Source: Ramlibacter ginsenosidimutans (lineage in GTDB: Bacteria > Pseudomonadota > Gammaproteobacteria > Burkholderiales > Burkholderiaceae_C). Taken from it: DNA of 64,000 nt. The position numbers and the translations under genes are program-made. Below, piece by piece: positions 54,409-64,000 of the stretch. The notes below the pieces were generated by a model. It was not told the DNA's origin, made no database searches, and saw only the letters and a program-made list of their open reading frames with translations. The DNA lies in assembly GCF_016654015.1 (NCBI RefSeq), contig NZ_JAEPWM010000003.1, positions 186,001 to 250,000 on the forward strand. Direction: 5' to 3'. Each line of letters starts with the position of its first letter. The first letter of the stretch is position 1.

Positions 54409-55140
54409 ATGTCCCGGTTCCCCGTCTTGCAGGCCAGCCGCATCGCGCTGGCCGCACTCCTGCTGGCGACGGCGTCCGCGCATGCCGCCGACGACGCCGT
54501 CAAGCACCTCGCGCCCGGCTTCACCGCCCGCCCCGCCAACTCCCGCCTGCTGGTGCTGCCGGCCGACATGGAGCTGTACTCGATGAGCGCCGGCGGCGTC
54601 AACGAGCCGCGCGAGGACTGGACGCGCGCGGCGGAGCGCAACTTCGTCGCGGCGCTGGCCGAGGAGCGCAAGCGCCTGGGCCCGCAGGTCACCGTGATGG
54701 ACGCGGCGCAGGCCGACGACTTCGCCGACGTCATTACCCTGCACCGTGCGGTCGCCGACGCCATCGCGCTGCACCACAACGGCGGCCTGATGGAACTCGC
54801 CACCAAGGGCGACCGCCTGGAGTGGTCGCTCGGCGAAGCAGTGAAGCCGCTGCGCGAGCGCACCGGCGCGGACTATGCGCTCTTCACCTGGGTGCGCGAC
54901 AGCTACGCGAGCAACGAACGCAAGGCGGCGATGGTGGCCCTGGCCCTGCTCGGCGCGATCAGCTTCGGCGGCGAGCAGCAAGGCTATGCCTCGCTCGTGG
55001 ACTTGCGCACCGGGCAGGTGGTCTGGTTCAACCAGCTGGACCGCATGTGGGGCGACCTGCGCGAGCCGGCGCCCGCGGCGGAAACCTTGCAGGCGCTGCT
55101 CAAGGACTTCCCCGGCTTGCAGCAAGGAGGAACGCCATGA
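54409..55140 (+). CDS. Exported protein of unknown function (first gene of M48 unit)
   Basis: 243 aa from ATG 54409 after GGAGAGG; in-frame upstream sequence is not needed. Signal peptide FPVLQASRIALAALLLATASAHA, cleaved before ADDAV. The mature part is helical/beta mixed (SRLLVLPADMELYSMSAGGV, RERTGADYALFTWVRDSYASNE), then a short hydrophobic segment AAMVALALLGAISFGG, then DLRTGQVVWFNQL. The GADYALF and DLRTGQVVW pattern resembles small periplasmic lipoprotein-like domains. Not a named family to me. Coupled to the M48 gene (ATGA). Confidence 0.7.
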   Translation: MSRFPVLQASRIALAALLLATASAHAADDAVKHLAPGFTARPANSRLLVLPADMELYSMSAGGVNEPREDWTRAAERNFVAALAEERKRLGPQVTVMDAAQADDFADVITLHRAVADAIALHHNGGLMELATKGDRLEWSLGEAVKPLRERTGADYALFTWVRDSYASNERKAAMVALALLGAISFGGEQQGYASLVDLRTGQVVWFNQLDRMWGDLREPAPAAETLQALLKDFPGLQQGGTP

Positions 55141-56324
55141 ACACGGAACACGGGAGCGCGCGGCGCGCCTTCCTGCGCTCGGCCTGCCGGCACTGCCTGG
55201 GCATGGGCGCCCTGGCGGGCCTGCCCGCCATCGCCCAGGACCTGTCCTCCATCAAGGTGCCGCCGCGGTTCACCCGGCCGGCGGCCGACACCGACGAAGG
55301 CGGCCTCTGGGGCATCATGGACCGCGAGGAGTCCAGGCTCAAGCGCAGCCCGCTGACCATCCACGACAAGAAGCTGGAGGCCTATCTCACCGGCCTGGTC
55401 TGCCGGCTCGGCGAGGACCACTGCCCGGACATCCGCGTGCATCCGGTGCGCACGCCGCACTTCAACGCCATGATGGCGCCCAACGGCATGATGGTCGTGT
55501 GGAGCGGGTTGCTGCTGCGCGTGGAGAACGAGGCGCAGCTCGCGGCCATCCTGGGCCACGAGATGGGCCACTACCTGGAGCGCCACACGGTGGAACAGAT
55601 GCGCGCGCAGGAACAGACGGCCGTGCTCTCGACCATGGTGGGCATGGTTGGTGGCGTCGGTACCTTCCTCGGGCAGATCGGCCTGGCGGCGAACCTGTTC
55701 GCCTACTCTCGCGAACACGAGAGCCGCGCGGACCGCATGGGGATGCGCCTCATGCGCCTGGCCGGCTACGACGGCCGGCAGGCGGCGGTGGTCTGGGACA
55801 ACCTGCTGGCCGAAATGAAGGTCACCGAAGGCAAGGACGCGGGCAAGACCGGGGACATCTTCGACACGCACCCGGTCACCGCCGGACGCCGGGACGCACT
55901 GAAGGCGCTGGCGGGCGACGCCGGCGGCTTCGTCGGGGAGCAGCGCTACCGCGATGCGATCGCGCCGCTGCGCTTCGGCTGGATCCTCGACGAAGTGAAG
56001 CGCGGCCAGTACGAGGAAAGCCTGGTGCTGTTCGACCGCATGTTGCGCAAGGACCCCGAGGACGCGCAGGTGCTGTTCGCGCGCGGCGAGGTCTACCGCC
56101 TGCGCGGCGAAGGCGCCGACGGTGACAAGGCACTGGTGGACCTGGACGACGCGAGCCGGATGGCCCAGGCGCCGGCCGAGACCTTCCGTTCGCTCGGCAT
56201 GCTGCAGCGCCAGCGCGGGAACGCCCCGGCCGCCGCGCAGGCCTTCCAGACGTATCTGGCTCAGGCTCCGCAGGCGCCGGATGCCGCGCTGGTGCGCAGC
56301 TACCTCGCGGATCTCCAGCCATGA
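55137..56324 (+). CDS. M48 family metalloprotease with C-terminal repeats
   Basis: 395 aa. N-terminal Tat-type signal (ARRAFLRSACRHCLGMGALAGLPAIAQ) then a periplasmic M48 peptidase with HEMGH at about residues 141-145 and the third ligand in REHESRADRMG. The C-terminal third (GEVYRLRGEGADGDKAL.., TYLAQAPQAPDAAL) reads as TPR-like helices, as in BepA-type outer-membrane-protein quality-control proteases. It begins in the preceding stop and its own stop overlaps the next gene's start. Confidence 0.85.
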   Translation: MNTEHGSARRAFLRSACRHCLGMGALAGLPAIAQDLSSIKVPPRFTRPAADTDEGGLWGIMDREESRLKRSPLTIHDKKLEAYLTGLVCRLGEDHCPDIRVHPVRTPHFNAMMAPNGMMVVWSGLLLRVENEAQLAAILGHEMGHYLERHTVEQMRAQEQTAVLSTMVGMVGGVGTFLGQIGLAANLFAYSREHESRADRMGMRLMRLAGYDGRQAAVVWDNLLAEMKVTEGKDAGKTGDIFDTHPVTAGRRDALKALAGDAGGFVGEQRYRDAIAPLRFGWILDEVKRGQYEESLVLFDRMLRKDPEDAQVLFARGEVYRLRGEGADGDKALVDLDDASRMAQAPAETFRSLGMLQRQRGNAPAAAQAFQTYLAQAPQAPDAALVRSYLADLQP

Positions 56325-56941
56325 AGCGCTTCTTCGCCGTGGCGCTCGTCCTGCTGCTCGCGGCGTGCGCCAACGTGCAGCGCATGCACGGCGAGCAGGT
56401 CATCAATGACCGCCTGGTGGTGCAGGTCGGCGACGCCTGGAACAAGGTGAGCGATCCGTGGGATGCCGACCCGTACGACACCTGGACCCAGGAGGGCGTG
56501 CCGCTGGACCACCTGCGCTTCTGGGGCGGCGTCCGTCCGGGCCAGCCGCTCATGACCAAGGTCGCCCTGTTCTCCCGCGCGCCTGACGCGAAGGACCCGC
56601 GCGTACCGACTTTCCGCCCCGGCCTGGGGCCCGAGCGGCTGGTGAGCCTGTTCGAGGAGCTCTATGCGACCGCGGGCACCGTCGCCATCACGCGCATCGA
56701 GCCGACGGTCTTCGCCGGCCAGAAGGGCGTGCGCTTCGAGTTCACGCTGGAGCGGCGGCGCGACGATCTCAGCATGCGCGGGGTCGGCTGGGTCGCGGTG
56801 CGCACGGACCCGACCTGGGGCGAGGAGCTCTACGCGGCGACCTTCGTGGCGCCCAGGCTGGCCTTCTACGACCGCCTGCTGCCGGTGGCGGAAGCGGTGG
56901 TGAAGACGGCACGCGTGCGCGCCGGCGTGCGGCCGTCCTGA
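56321..56941 (+). CDS. Putative lipoprotein (third gene of M48 unit)
   Basis: 206 aa with lipobox LLLAAC (Cys16) after a short hydrophobic stretch, so it should be anchored to a membrane facing the periplasm. The mature part has aromatic-rich strands (DAWNKVSDPWDADPYDTWTQEG, LRFWGGVRPGQPL) and ends without a recognised motif. Coupled by ATGA to the M48 protease; probably its partner or substrate. A terminator follows. Confidence 0.75.
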   Translation: MKRFFAVALVLLLAACANVQRMHGEQVINDRLVVQVGDAWNKVSDPWDADPYDTWTQEGVPLDHLRFWGGVRPGQPLMTKVALFSRAPDAKDPRVPTFRPGLGPERLVSLFEELYATAGTVAITRIEPTVFAGQKGVRFEFTLERRRDDLSMRGVGWVAVRTDPTWGEELYAATFVAPRLAFYDRLLPVAEAVVKTARVRAGVRPS

Positions 56942-56961
56942 GCCGGACCTGCCGCAACGCA

Positions 56962-56986
56962 AAGGGGCGCCGTGGCGCCCCTTCTT
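56962..56986. terminator. Hairpin between convergent genes (lipoprotein and ALDH)
   Basis: AAGGGGCGC (56962-56970) and GCGCCCCTT (56975-56983) pair perfectly over a 4-nt loop; a short CTTCTT follows on the plus strand and TTT on the minus strand, so it could serve both directions. Confidence 0.65.
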
Positions 56987-57003
56987 CGTCACGGCGCGTG
57001 CGT

Positions 57004-58437
57004 TCAGCCGTGCTTGATCGCCACCGTCTTCAGCGTGGTGAATCCGTACAGCGCCTCGAAGCCCTTTTCACGACCGTAGCCTGAGGACTTGACGCCGCCG
57101 AAGGGCAACTCCACGCCGCCGCCGGCGCCGTAGTTGTTGACGAACACCTGCCCGCTGCGCACGCGCTTGGCCATGCGCAGCATGCGGCTGCCGTCGCGCG
57201 TCCAGATCCCGGCGACCAGGCCGAAATGCGTGCCGTTGGCCAGCTCCACCGCATGGTCCTCGTCACGGAAGCTCATGGCCGCCAGCACCGGGCCGAACAC
57301 TTCCTCCTGCGCGAGCCGGTGCGACAGCGGGACGTCCCGCAACAGCGTCGGCGCCTGGTAGTAGCCGGACTCGGGCGCTTCGTCGACGACGCTGCCCTGG
57401 GCCACCACCGGGATGCCCGCATGCTGCGCATCGGAGAGGAAGTCCCACACGCGCTGCTGCTGCGTCTGGCGGATCAGCGGGCCCACGTCGAGGTCCATGG
57501 CGGCGGGGCCGACCCGCAGCTTCGTGAAGGCTTCGCCCAGTCGCTCCAGCAGCGGTTCGTACAGGCTTTGCTCCACCAGCAGGCGCGAGCCGGCCGAACA
57601 GGTCTGGCCGGCGTTCTGCACGATGGCGTTGATCACGACCGGGATCACCTGCTCGAGGTCCGCGTCCGCGAACACGATCTGCGGGCTCTTGCCCCCGAGC
57701 TCCAGGGTCACGGGACAGTGGCGCTCCGCCGCGACCTGCTGGATCAGCGTGCCCACGCGCGGGCTGCCGGTGAAGCTGATGTGGTCGATGCCGGGATGGC
57801 GCGCGAGCGCGTCGCCGACTTCATGCCCCAGGCCGGTGACGATGTTGATCGCACCGGCCGGGAAGCCCACTTCCGCCGCGAGCTGCGCCACGCGGATCAG
57901 GGACAGGCAGGCGTCCTCGGACGGCTTCACCACGCAGCAGTTGCCGGCGGCCAGTGCGCCCCCGACGCTGCGGCCGAAGATCTGCATCGGGTAGTTCCAC
58001 GGGATCACGTGGCCGGTCACGCCGTGCGGCTCGCGCCAGGTGAGCACCGTGTAGCCTTCCTGGTAGGGCAGGGTCTCGCCGTGCAGCTTGTCGCAGGCCC
58101 CGGCGTAGAACTCGAGGTAGCGCGCGAGTGCCAGCGCATCGGCACGCGCCTGCTTGGTCGGCTTGCCGCAGTCGCGCTGCTCGATCGCGGCGAGTTCGTC
58201 GACCCGCTCGGAAACCTTGAGCGACAGGCGCATCAGCAGGCGTCCGCGTTCGGCCGCGCTCAGGCGGCTCCAGGGACCTTCGAAGCACTGGCGCGCGGCC
58301 TGCACGGCGAGAGCTATGTCTTCCGGCGTTCCGCGCTGGATCGTGTCGTAGGGCTGGCCGTCCGACGGGTCGATGACGGGCAGGGTGCGCTCGGACGACG
58401 AGCGCACGGAGGCATTGCCGATGTAATGGAGCTGCAT
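57004..58437 (-). CDS. Aldehyde dehydrogenase family protein
   Basis: NAD(P)+-dependent oxidation of aldehydes to acids. 477 aa with the cofactor-site NYP (IPWNYPMQIF), glutamate base in LELGGKSP, catalytic Cys in NAGQTCSAGSR and the late EEVFGPVL motif. The ATG at 58437 is chosen because the family N-terminus follows; the frame above it is Arg-rich read-through. It lies 44 bp downstream of the metal-dependent hydrolase gene on the same strand. Specific aldehyde unknown. Confidence 0.93.
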   Translation of the reverse strand: MQLHYIGNASVRSSSERTLPVIDPSDGQPYDTIQRGTPEDIALAVQAARQCFEGPWSRLSAAERGRLLMRLSLKVSERVDELAAIEQRDCGKPTKQARADALALARYLEFYAGACDKLHGETLPYQEGYTVLTWREPHGVTGHVIPWNYPMQIFGRSVGGALAAGNCCVVKPSEDACLSLIRVAQLAAEVGFPAGAINIVTGLGHEVGDALARHPGIDHISFTGSPRVGTLIQQVAAERHCPVTLELGGKSPQIVFADADLEQVIPVVINAIVQNAGQTCSAGSRLLVEQSLYEPLLERLGEAFTKLRVGPAAMDLDVGPLIRQTQQQRVWDFLSDAQHAGIPVVAQGSVVDEAPESGYYQAPTLLRDVPLSHRLAQEEVFGPVLAAMSFRDEDHAVELANGTHFGLVAGIWTRDGSRMLRMAKRVRSGQVFVNNYGAGGGVELPFGGVKSSGYGREKGFEALYGFTTLKTVAIKHG

Positions 58438-58481
58438 GCCGCCATTGTGCCGAACGGCGGCGGCGGCGCCAGCGTGGGGTC

Positions 58482-59312
58482 TCAGGCGGCGACGGCCTGG
58501 CCCACCGGCACGAACTGGTCGCCGTGCTCGCGCAGCCAGCGCACGGACGCGCTCGCGTCCTGCTGGCTCGGATGGAAGTCGCGGCGGAAGTACTCGCGCC
58601 ACGGGCCATAGGTCAGCCGCACGAGGCCGCGCTGGCCGAACAGGTAGCTGAAGCCGCTCTTCCACGTGCTCCACCGCCACAGCGTGCCGTCGCGTCGCAG
58701 GTTGTTGAAGGTCTGGCGCAAGGCGTCGGTGAGGAAGAAGAACGTGACGCGGCGCATCCACTTGAGCCGCCATTCATGGCTGCCGCCCAGGGCCTGGTAC
58801 AGGTCGAACGCCGTGCACTTGTGCTCCGACTCCTCCGAGGCGTGCCAGAGCCACAACGTGGCCAGGCGCTCGTCCTTGTCGCCCAGCAGGTCGGGGTGGT
58901 GCAGCAGGAAGTCGGCGAGGATGGCCGTGAAGTGTTCGTACGCAGCGGTGATGGCCAGCCAGTGCCGCACGTGCTGACCCTCCAGGAGCTTCATGCGCTC
59001 GAGCGCACGCGGCCCCCAGGCGTTCACGTAGCCCAGCTTGTCCAGGTGCTCGTTGTACAGGCCATGCAGCCGGCGGTGCGTCGCTTCCTGCCCCACGAAG
59101 CCCTGCACCTCGGGCCGGAACTTCTCCTGCAGGTCGGCGGGGAGTTCCTTGAAGCCATTGCGCACGGAGTCGATGAAGAACTGCTCGCCCACGGGAAAGC
59201 TCATGGAGAGCGCATCGAACAAGGCCGTGCGGAAAGCATCGCCCGCGCACCAATGGCGGGGCATGGGAGCCTGCATGTCGACGAGCAGGCGACGGACGAC
59301 GAGATCGGTCAT
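58482..59312 (-). CDS. Metal-dependent hydrolase (PF10118-like)
   Basis: 276 aa, all-helical, with paired His/Glu motifs spaced like a di-metal four-helix protein: FVGQEATHRRLHG, YEHFTA and HASEESEHKCTAFD. I place it in the family annotated as predicted metal-dependent hydrolases (COG3687); no member's reaction is known to me. Divergent from the TetR gene across palindromic sites, with the aldehyde dehydrogenase downstream: a small TetR-controlled catabolic or detoxification unit. Confidence 0.78.
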   Translation of the reverse strand: MTDLVVRRLLVDMQAPMPRHWCAGDAFRTALFDALSMSFPVGEQFFIDSVRNGFKELPADLQEKFRPEVQGFVGQEATHRRLHGLYNEHLDKLGYVNAWGPRALERMKLLEGQHVRHWLAITAAYEHFTAILADFLLHHPDLLGDKDERLATLWLWHASEESEHKCTAFDLYQALGGSHEWRLKWMRRVTFFFLTDALRQTFNNLRRDGTLWRWSTWKSGFSYLFGQRGLVRLTYGPWREYFRRDFHPSQQDASASVRWLREHGDQFVPVGQAVAA

Positions 59313-59335
59313 GATGGTCAGGGCTGCACTGGAGT

Positions 59336-59387
59336 GGTACGCGTTGGTACCATGGTGTCAGCCCCCTCGGGTACTGTCAAGTACCAT
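59336..59387. promoter_or_regulatory. TetR-family operator candidates in the divergent promoter
   Basis: GGTACT-GTCA-AGTACC (59370-59385) is a perfect inverted repeat, and GGTAC at 59336 with GGTACC at 59346 make a second cluster; GTACCAT recurs at 59347 and 59381. These fill the 84-bp gap between the divergent hydrolase and TetR genes, where an autoregulating TetR would bind. Confidence 0.65.
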
Positions 59388-59396
59388 ACCTCTGGC

Positions 59397-59981
59397 ATGC
59401 CCACCGACAGCGTCACCCTCGAGTCCGAACCCGGCGTCCACGAACACCGCGGCCGCCTGCTGGAGGGCATGGCGATCGCCGTCGCGCAGAAGGGCTATGC
59501 GGACACGACCATCGCCGACATCGTGCGCGAGGCCAGCGTGTCGCGCCGCACCTTCTACGAGTACTTCGCCACCAAGGCCGACTGCCTGGTCGCGTTGTAC
59601 GAGGCGGCGAGCCACAACGCGCTGAAGGTGCTGCGCGCCGCAATCGCCCAGCCGCACGCGTGGGAGCAGCGGGTCGAAGACGCCCTGCGCGCCTACCTCG
59701 AATGCATGGCGAGTAATCCGGTGCTGATGCGCACGCTCTTCGTCGAGATCCTCCACCTGGGCGCCGAAGGCCTGGCCGCGCGCCGGCGCGTGAACCAGGA
59801 GATCGCCGAGTACATGCTGGAGGTGGTGGGGCGGGACAAGGTGACGCCGCAGTTGGCGATGGCGGTCGTGGGTGGGATCCACGAACTCGTGCTGCAGGCG
59901 ATCGAGGAGGGCCGGGTCGAGCGGCTGGCGGAGCTCACGCCGACGGCAGCTGCGCTCGTGAAGGCCGTGGTGCATCGCTGA
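59397..59981 (+). CDS. TetR/AcrR family transcriptional regulator
   Basis: 194 aa. N-terminal HTH: GMAIAVAQKGYADTTIADIVREASVSRRTFYEYFATKADCL, the classic TetR DNA-binding fold; the ligand-binding C-terminal helices are divergent. Likely represses the divergent hydrolase-ALDH pair and itself through the palindromes in the shared upstream region. Inducer unknown. Confidence 0.9.
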   Translation: MPTDSVTLESEPGVHEHRGRLLEGMAIAVAQKGYADTTIADIVREASVSRRTFYEYFATKADCLVALYEAASHNALKVLRAAIAQPHAWEQRVEDALRAYLECMASNPVLMRTLFVEILHLGAEGLAARRRVNQEIAEYMLEVVGRDKVTPQLAMAVVGGIHELVLQAIEEGRVERLAELTPTAAALVKAVVHR

Positions 59982-60035
59982 AGGAAGCGAGGCGCGCTGG
60001 TGCCGACCAGTGTGTCCTGTCCCCGACACCGCACC

Positions 60036-60066
60036 AACGAAAAAGCGGCCCGCGGGCCGCTTCGTT
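60036..60066 (-). terminator. Terminator of hppA
   Basis: A long GC palindrome (GCGGCCCG / CGGGCCGC) within AACGAA / TTCGTT arms; on the minus strand it is followed by five T. It lies 33 bp downstream of the hppA stop. Confidence 0.8.
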
Positions 60067-60098
60067 GAACCGGTCCCCCGCTCGCCGGGGACCGCCGA

Positions 60099-62165
<2,067 letters not shown>

Positions 62166-62390
62166 CGAAGTTTCTCCAGTCGTTGCTTGAAGTCTTTGCG
62201 GGGCGCAACGCAGGCGGCGCCACCGCTGCGTTGCTTCCTCGTGACTCCCGCGAGTGGAGACCGATTGGCCAACGGGGGCACTCTAGCAGCAAGCCGTTTA
62301 CAAACATATGACCGGCGCGGGAAAGCAGGGCCCGACCCACTAAAATCAGGGTTTCTCCCGATCGTTCCATTCCTACCCGTACAACGAAAC

Positions 62391-62933
62391 ATGTCCCTGG
62401 ATCTCGTCACCCCCGGCAAGAACGTTCCCGATGCCTTCAACGTGATCATCGAGATCCCGATGAACGCGGACCCCGTGAAGTACGAGGTGGACAAGGAGAC
62501 CGGTGCGATCTTCGTGGACCGCTTCATGAGCACGTCCATGCACTACCCGACGAACTACGGGTACGTGCCCCGGACCATCAGCGGCGACGGCGACCCGGTC
62601 GACGTGCTGGTGATCACGCCCGTTCCGCTGATTCCGGGCGTGGTGGTGCCGTGCCGGCCCATCGGCATCCTGAAGATGCAGGACGAGGCCGGCGACGACG
62701 CCAAGGTGCTCGCCGTGCCCACGGACAAGATCCTGGCCATCTACACGCAGTGGCAGAAGCCGGAAGACCTGAATCCGCTGCGCCTGAAGACCATCTCGCA
62801 CTTCTTCGAGCACTACAAGGACCTGGAGCCCGGCAAGTGGGTGAAGGTGCTGGGCTGGGAAGGCCCCGAGTCCGCGAGGAAGGAAGTGCTGGACGGGATC
62901 GAGGCGTACAAGAAGGCGCATCCGGACAGGTGA
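62391..62933 (+). CDS. ppa: Inorganic pyrophosphatase, soluble family I
   Basis: Hydrolyses PPi in the cytoplasm. 180 aa with the family signature DGDPVDVLV, the substrate-site YPTNYGYVP and basic KYEVDKETG; hexameric family I length. ATG 62391 with a weak purine site. TAAAAT (62342-62347 region) about 45 bp upstream is a plausible -10. Shares a 225-bp gap with divergent hppA. Confidence 0.96.
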   Translation: MSLDLVTPGKNVPDAFNVIIEIPMNADPVKYEVDKETGAIFVDRFMSTSMHYPTNYGYVPRTISGDGDPVDVLVITPVPLIPGVVVPCRPIGILKMQDEAGDDAKVLAVPTDKILAIYTQWQKPEDLNPLRLKTISHFFEHYKDLEPGKWVKVLGWEGPESARKEVLDGIEAYKKAHPDR

Positions 62934-62988
62934 TGTTCCGTCGCCGGCGGACGGGGGACGGGGCCACCTGCGCTTGGCACGCGTCCCC

Positions 62989-63070
62989 GTAGGCTGGGGT
63001 GACGCAGGAACCCCAGCTCGCTGCGCTACGCTGGATCGCTGGGGTTCGCTGTCGCTCACCGCCAGCCTAC
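62989..63070. repeat. Free-standing palindromic dispersed repeat downstream of ppa
   Basis: GTAGGCTGG at the left end and CCAGCCTAC at the right end are exact inverted copies, and most of the interior pairs too (GGAACCCCAGC against GCTGGGGTT), giving an 82-bp hairpin between two convergent genes. Its left arm is identical over 27 nt (62991-63017) to the reverse complement of dnaX 35644-35670. Family-type mobile palindrome (REP-like); it may also act as a bidirectional terminator. Confidence 0.8.
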
Positions 63071-63098
63071 AGGAGCCGCGTTCGCGGAAAGCTGCCGG

Positions 63099-64000
63099 TT
63101 ACGAGGAACCGCCTCCGCCGCCGTCACCGTGCCGGAATGGCGAGCGCTCCTCGAGATGCTCCATGTAGTTCTCGATGCCGCGTCCTTCGCGCTGCAGGAA
63201 CTTCTCGACCGCATCCGCGAACGCGGGATGGGCCAGCCAGTGCGCGCTGGTGGTCTTCACGGGCATGAGGGCGCGCGCCATCTTGTGCTCGCCCTGCGCG
63301 CCGCCTTCGAAGCGCTGGAAGCCGTGGTCTATGCACCACTGCAGCGGCTGGTAGTAGCAGGCCTCGAAGTGCAGGCAGTCCACGCGCTGCAGCGCACCCC
63401 AGTAGCGGCCATAGGCGACGCCGTCCTCGATGCCGATCAGGCTGCTCGCGATGGGTTGGCCGCCGCGCTCCGCGATGAACAGCAGCCAGTTCTCCGGCAT
63501 GCTGGCCGCCATCCGGCGGAAGAAGTCGCGGGTGAGGTAGGGCGGATTGCCGTGCTCGAGGTAGGTGCGCTCGTAGCAGCGGTAGAAGAAGTCCCAGTCG
63601 CCGGGCGTGATCGCCGCGCCCCGGGCATGACGGAAGCGCACGCCGGCCTCGGCCACCTTGCGCCGCTCCTGCCGGATCTTCTTGCGCTTCTCCTGCGTGA
63701 GGCTCGCCAGGAAGGCATCGAAGTCGGCGTAGCGTGCGTCCGCCCCGCCGCCGGGGCCCTCGTTGATCCAGTGGAACTGCACCGTGTGGCGCAGCATCAG
63801 CCCGGCCTGCTCGCAGGCGGCGACGTCCTCGTCGTCCGCGAACAGCGCATGCCACGATGACACTTTTTTCTGCTTGCACCACGCGAGCACGGAACGCACC
63901 AGCGCCACGCGCGCCGCCGCATCGCGCGCGAGCAGGCGCGGCCCCGGCACCGGCGTGAACGGCACGGCCGTCAGCGCCTTGGGGTAATAGCGCAACCCGT
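63099..64000 (-). CDS. GNAT/FemAB-like acyltransferase, N-terminus outside window
   Basis: Peptidoglycan-biosynthesis-type N-acetyltransferase family (COG3146-like). About 300 codons lie in the window; the frame runs off the right edge (the TTG near 63995 is inside the gene, not the start), so the N-terminus is missing. Seen: YYPKALTAVPFTPVPGPRLL, FHWINEGP, ASLTQEKRKKIRQERRKV, WLLFIAERGGQPIASSLIG and AYGRYWG, a conserved block of this family. The C-terminus is a glycine run (GGGGGSS). Substrate is unknown. Confidence 0.8.
   Translation of the reverse strand, partial: GLRYYPKALTAVPFTPVPGPRLLARDAAARVALVRSVLAWCKQKKVSSWHALFADDEDVAACEQAGLMLRHTVQFHWINEGPGGGADARYADFDAFLASLTQEKRKKIRQERRKVAEAGVRFRHARGAAITPGDWDFFYRCYERTYLEHGNPPYLTRDFFRRMAASMPENWLLFIAERGGQPIASSLIGIEDGVAYGRYWGALQRVDCLHFEACYYQPLQWCIDHGFQRFEGGAQGEHKMARALMPVKTTSAHWLAHPAFADAVEKFLQREGRGIENYMEHLEERSPFRHGDGGGGGSS

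Overview
The window is about 64 kb of dense, GC-rich bacterial chromosome with short gaps, many ATGA/GTGA stop-start overlaps and no phage, transposase, tRNA, rRNA or CRISPR. Gene content and order (ftsH-folP-glmM next to pstSCAB-phoUBR and polyphosphate genes; ffs-dnaX-ybaB-recR; gloB-rnhA; divergent hppA/ppa), plus short dispersed repeats I associate with Comamonadaceae, point to a betaproteobacterium of the order Burkholderiales, probably a Ramlibacter/Variovorax-like Comamonadaceae. This placement is inferred by eye, not by a search.

Layout. 1-3691: end of ftsH, then folP and glmM. 3929-18549: a phosphate/polyphosphate island with a CYTH-CHAD protein, PPK2, PPK1, a SixA-like phosphatase, a Lys/Ala-tailed small DNA-binding candidate, Ppx, PstSCAB, PhoU and PhoBR. 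Pho-box-like repeats lie before ppk1 and pstS, and a weaker one faces ppx. 18497-24683 (minus strand): a MATE transporter, a GT39-like membrane protein, rpmE2, an EEP-family hydrolase, rho and trxA. 24788-34075: an AddB/AddA-like nuclease-helicase pair, an orphan sensor kinase and two small unknowns. 34341-37737: SRP RNA, dnaX with a programmed-slippage signal, ybaB, recR and a MAPEG-like protein. 37873-40641: an SBP/ATPase/permease ABC importer. 40723-44280: MltD, GloB, a methyltransferase and RNase HI. 44391-48748: an RND efflux pair. 48806-50162: a ubiquitin-like protein coupled to an Asp-box propeller. 50185-53268: moeA, mobA, moaA. 53465-56941: an SDR and a three-gene exported M48 protease unit. 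57004-59981: ALDH, metal-dependent hydrolase and TetR. 60099-62933: divergent membrane and soluble pyrophosphatases. 63099-64000: a partial acyltransferase.

How the genes work together. About a quarter of the window handles phosphate: uptake (Pst), sensing (PhoU/PhoR/PhoB), storage as polyphosphate (PPK1, PPK2), breakdown (Ppx), binding (CHAD) and pyrophosphate removal (HppA, Ppa). The most notable non-obvious signals are: (1) an A9 slippery run in dnaX with early stops in both other frames and a hairpin just downstream; (2) palindromic repeat units lying in frame inside the dnaX linker, one of them identical over 27 nt to a free-standing copy at 62991-63017; (3) two operon-internal repeats that carry the Shine-Dalgarno sequence of the next gene inside a tiny open frame; (4) the MoaD-like/Asp-box propeller pair; (5) the Lys-rich small protein inside the polyphosphate cluster, with a palindrome over its likely promoter.
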